From the NCBI GenBank assembly GCA_018697195.1, contig CM031879.1:25913660-25977659 (forward strand): a stretch of DNA of 64,000 bases. The letters run 5' to 3'. Below are positions 61,401 through 64,000 of this stretch, piece by piece. The translations under genes were made by a program, and so were the position numbers. A model generated the notes under the pieces. That model had not been told where the DNA came from and did not search any database. It saw only the letters and a program-made list of their open reading frames with translations. Numbering within the stretch: position 1 is the first letter of the stretch; every line of letters starts with the position of its first letter. This DNA comes from Certhia americana (Eukaryota; Chordata; Aves; Passeriformes; Certhiidae).

Positions 61401-64000
61401 TAACAGAATTTCATTCAAATCTGTCCTTGCATGGTTACTGTATAAGATAAGACTTTGCAACACAACAAATGTAATAATCCTCCATATATGGAAAATATAA
61501 AAGGTTACCTAACCCTTTGGGAGTTGATGGTTTCTACTAAAGAAAACTTCTGAAATGAAAAAAAAAATCACATAATTATATCATAACAGTGAAAATACTG
61601 TCTAAAGTAAGCCTACAAACCTATTTCAGTGAAGAACATAAAACAAATGTATAGTTGCAATATGCATTAAAACTGCTGATTTGTAGCAGATTACAAGATA
61701 ATAACTGATTTTTTACAGACTACAAAATATTTGGGCTTATGATAGTATCTTTTTAAACAATATTTAACATTATCTTGCAAACACTATCTTGCAAGAAATA
61801 GAAATGAAAATATTCAGGTAATTTACACGTTACTTCTCTAAACTGGGATGTTTTTACTTTCTTCAGTATATTGTCTATAAATGTTATGTGAGATTGATGA
61901 TTTTATAAGCCCTATACCAAACATAAAAGATATGTTGATGTGGTGCTCTGCTAAAGAAATATCCATTTTCATCTCCCTAATATTATCAAAAACTTGATTT
62001 GCTTTAAAAGCTGTTAAAATTAACTACAGTACTTCTTTTCTGTACTCACATCTTCATCATTTACAGGCTACCTGATAAACTGCTAAAATCATTTCACATC
62101 AGGTTTAGCTTGTCTAGGTGTTTAAACAATTTCATCCTGGTTTAGTATATAAAAAAAGCTTGTGCAAGATCTCCAGTTAAAATGCAGTAAAGTCTGCAGT
62201 TTCAGAGTAATGATAATAATGTCTGTTATTTTTATTTATTGATTGGAGGAAAAATCACTGTTCTATTTTAGAAGTGCAGAGGAATGAATTTTCTTAAAAC
62301 TCAGAGCTATATTTTTCATGAGTAATGTATTTTGCTGAAGCCAATACAGTCAGATTCATTAGCAATGTGATGCTCAAAACTTAAATCAACAACATTAATC
62401 CAAGAATGCTAATTGCAGAGCTATTTTGCAAACTACCATGATTATTCAGGATCAAGAATTAGTTATACCACAGCAAGTATACACAGTAAGTAATTTAATT
62501 TTTCTTTCCTTTTTAAAAAAGCAATTTTAAAAGGATCGCCATAACACAAAATGGCCATCATAACTGTTAACCATGTATGTTGGTCCAGGGTGAAACCCAT
62601 TTTTAAGCACTGCTTAGGGACTTAGAGTCTTTCAGGGGGTGGTTGGTTTTTTATTGTTTGGGGGGGGCGAAAGTTTGCGGGGTTTTTAAATTTTATTTTT
62701 TTCTTTAGAATTAACACTAACGTGTAAGAGACCTAAAATCCTATGAAAACTGGAGAAAAAAATAGTAGGAGCAGTTTATCTAACTATCCAAATGCTCCAA
62801 TTAAAAAATGAGAAACCACTGGAAAATAAAAAATACTTAGGAACTGAATTTCACTGTAGTTTACCTGTATGAGTTTTTTCCTCCACATGAACCAAAAATA
62901 TGTTTCTATAATGACATAATAAAAGCTTTCTTTTATATCTTTCCTTAAAGGTTTTGAAATCTTATCATTTCAACAGAAGATTAATTAATTCTGAGAGAGA
63001 AAGGTGAGTTTGCCACAGCTGAGAAACTGGATTAGCATTTTAGGGAATTAGCCATCTCCATCTTTTGATTAAGCTGTGCTGGGAAAATATCTCTTCTGTA
63101 CTATAAATCAGTAGAAGACATTTTGCTTAAACTGCAAGTGTAAAATATGAAATATTTTAGGCCAGTTTCTACTACCCCAAATGATAATAGAAAATTTCCT
63201 GAAACATTCAGGGGACTAGCACTGTGACTTATTAGATGTTTCTCTGTCGTACATATTAATTGAGAAGACATTAACTACTAAACAGAAAGCTAATTCATAG
63301 TCACAGGGCAGGCATTTGAAAGCTAACTTATACTGAGGGAGCCTGGAGAGAATTTCTTTAGATAGTAAGGTACATAAGAGCTATTTTAAACACCACTAGC
63401 CTGATCTTAGAGAATAAGATGACATCTGGCATATGCTGGAAGTGTTAATGTTTGAAAGGAAGAGAGCAGTAATACTGGCACCCTTGGAATCTAAAAGTTT
63501 TATGACCAGAGTCTTAAAAGCTGTGCTGCAATCCTGCTGGAGGGAATGAAACAAGTAAAAGCGTCTGGTACCTGCCAGAAATCAGAGGACTGATTCCTTT
63601 CTCTGGCTAATTGACAGCTCCAGCCAAGGGGTTTCAACATTTATGGCCTATCCATCCACTGACACTGTACAAGCTATGCTTCATGTAAAAGTCTGTACTC
63701 AAATCAAAATAGAGTGCAGGTGAGTGACTCATAAAACATCTATCAGCTCTAGCACAGAGAAAAAGGAAATTGTATTGAAATGGGATGTTCCAATACAGAG
63801 GCCATTCCTCTGATCATGCCAAAACTTCTCCCACATTAGCATTATTTATCTGTCATTCCTAAAGATTATTGACTAGTTCCTACTGCAACAGTGAAACAAT
63901 TCAATCAGAGAGTTAATTCTGGTAGGGAGAGAGGAGCCAAACCACAGCCAGTGACCCAGACCACCTTGTACCAGTACCGTGCAAACAGGATCTATTTCTA
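58466..64000. other. Long unique AT-rich stretch to the window end
   Basis: No gene, RNA or repeat family was recognised. A small G-rich patch with two CpG lies at about 62633-62691 in an otherwise AT-rich context. Confidence 0.5.

Noticed and set aside
1..64000. tRNA, rRNA, U6 or 7SK genes
   Set aside because: Reading for the tRNA B-box (GGTTCGAATCC-like), the U6 start and similar hallmarks on both strands found none that were convincing. A covariance-model scan was not possible here.

Overview
The window looks like non-coding avian DNA, most likely from a songbird; the songbird level is an inference. The reasons are AT-rich sequence with no long open reading frame, several CR1 LINE fragments (the dominant LINE of birds, here with the usual short-octamer or TTCTG 3' tails), and several solitary LTRs of ERVL and ERVK type resembling families common in bird genomes. 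No protein-coding gene, tRNA, rRNA, CRISPR array or bacterial-type operon could be supported. The longest open frames (about 80-140 codons) fall in repeats, homopolymers or random intergenic sequence. The window is best read as a gene desert or the inside of a very large intron.

Layout. 1-3.9 kb: unique AT-rich sequence with a 48-T tract and a possible old CR1 scrap. 3,906-4,916: an ERVL-type solo LTR on the minus strand, TG...CA, with near-matching 5-bp flanks. 6,001-6,381: a second solo LTR, minus strand, with a perfect 5-bp duplication (GACTA). 12,382-12,891: an ERVK-type solo LTR, plus strand, with a perfect 6-bp duplication (ATGGAC), a TATA box and a polyadenylation signal. 13.6-14.5 kb: a CR1 3' end, a 116-bp tandem duplication and a 285-bp GGGA-type purine tract. 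18.2 kb: a CR1 fragment. 21,260-21,562: a probable ERVK-type LTR. 26,101-26,137: a 37-nt near-perfect hairpin. 27.3 kb: a CR1 fragment. 32.9-33.1 kb: an internally deleted ERVL LTR. 34.8-35.1 kb: another solo LTR. 37.3-37.9 kb: a relative of the 3.9-kb LTR that runs into a TAAC microsatellite holding a 10-N assembly gap. 39.6-40.1, 42.3-42.5 and 45.4-46.6 kb: CR1 fragments, the last with its reverse-transcriptase core deleted. 50.1-50.5 kb: an ERVL LTR fragment. 50.5-64 kb: unique AT-rich sequence with a few poly-A tracts and one weak exon-like candidate at 58.4 kb.

There is no gene network to describe. The content is a layered record of retroelement insertion, LTR-LTR recombination down to solo LTRs, 5' truncation of CR1 copies and microsatellite growth. 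Repeat family names come from recognition of consensus features and were not checked by a database search. LTR boundaries with target-site duplications were read directly from the sequence. I found no convincing undescribed biological system; the most unusual unexplained items are the hairpin at 26.1 kb and the tandem duplication beside the GGGA tract.
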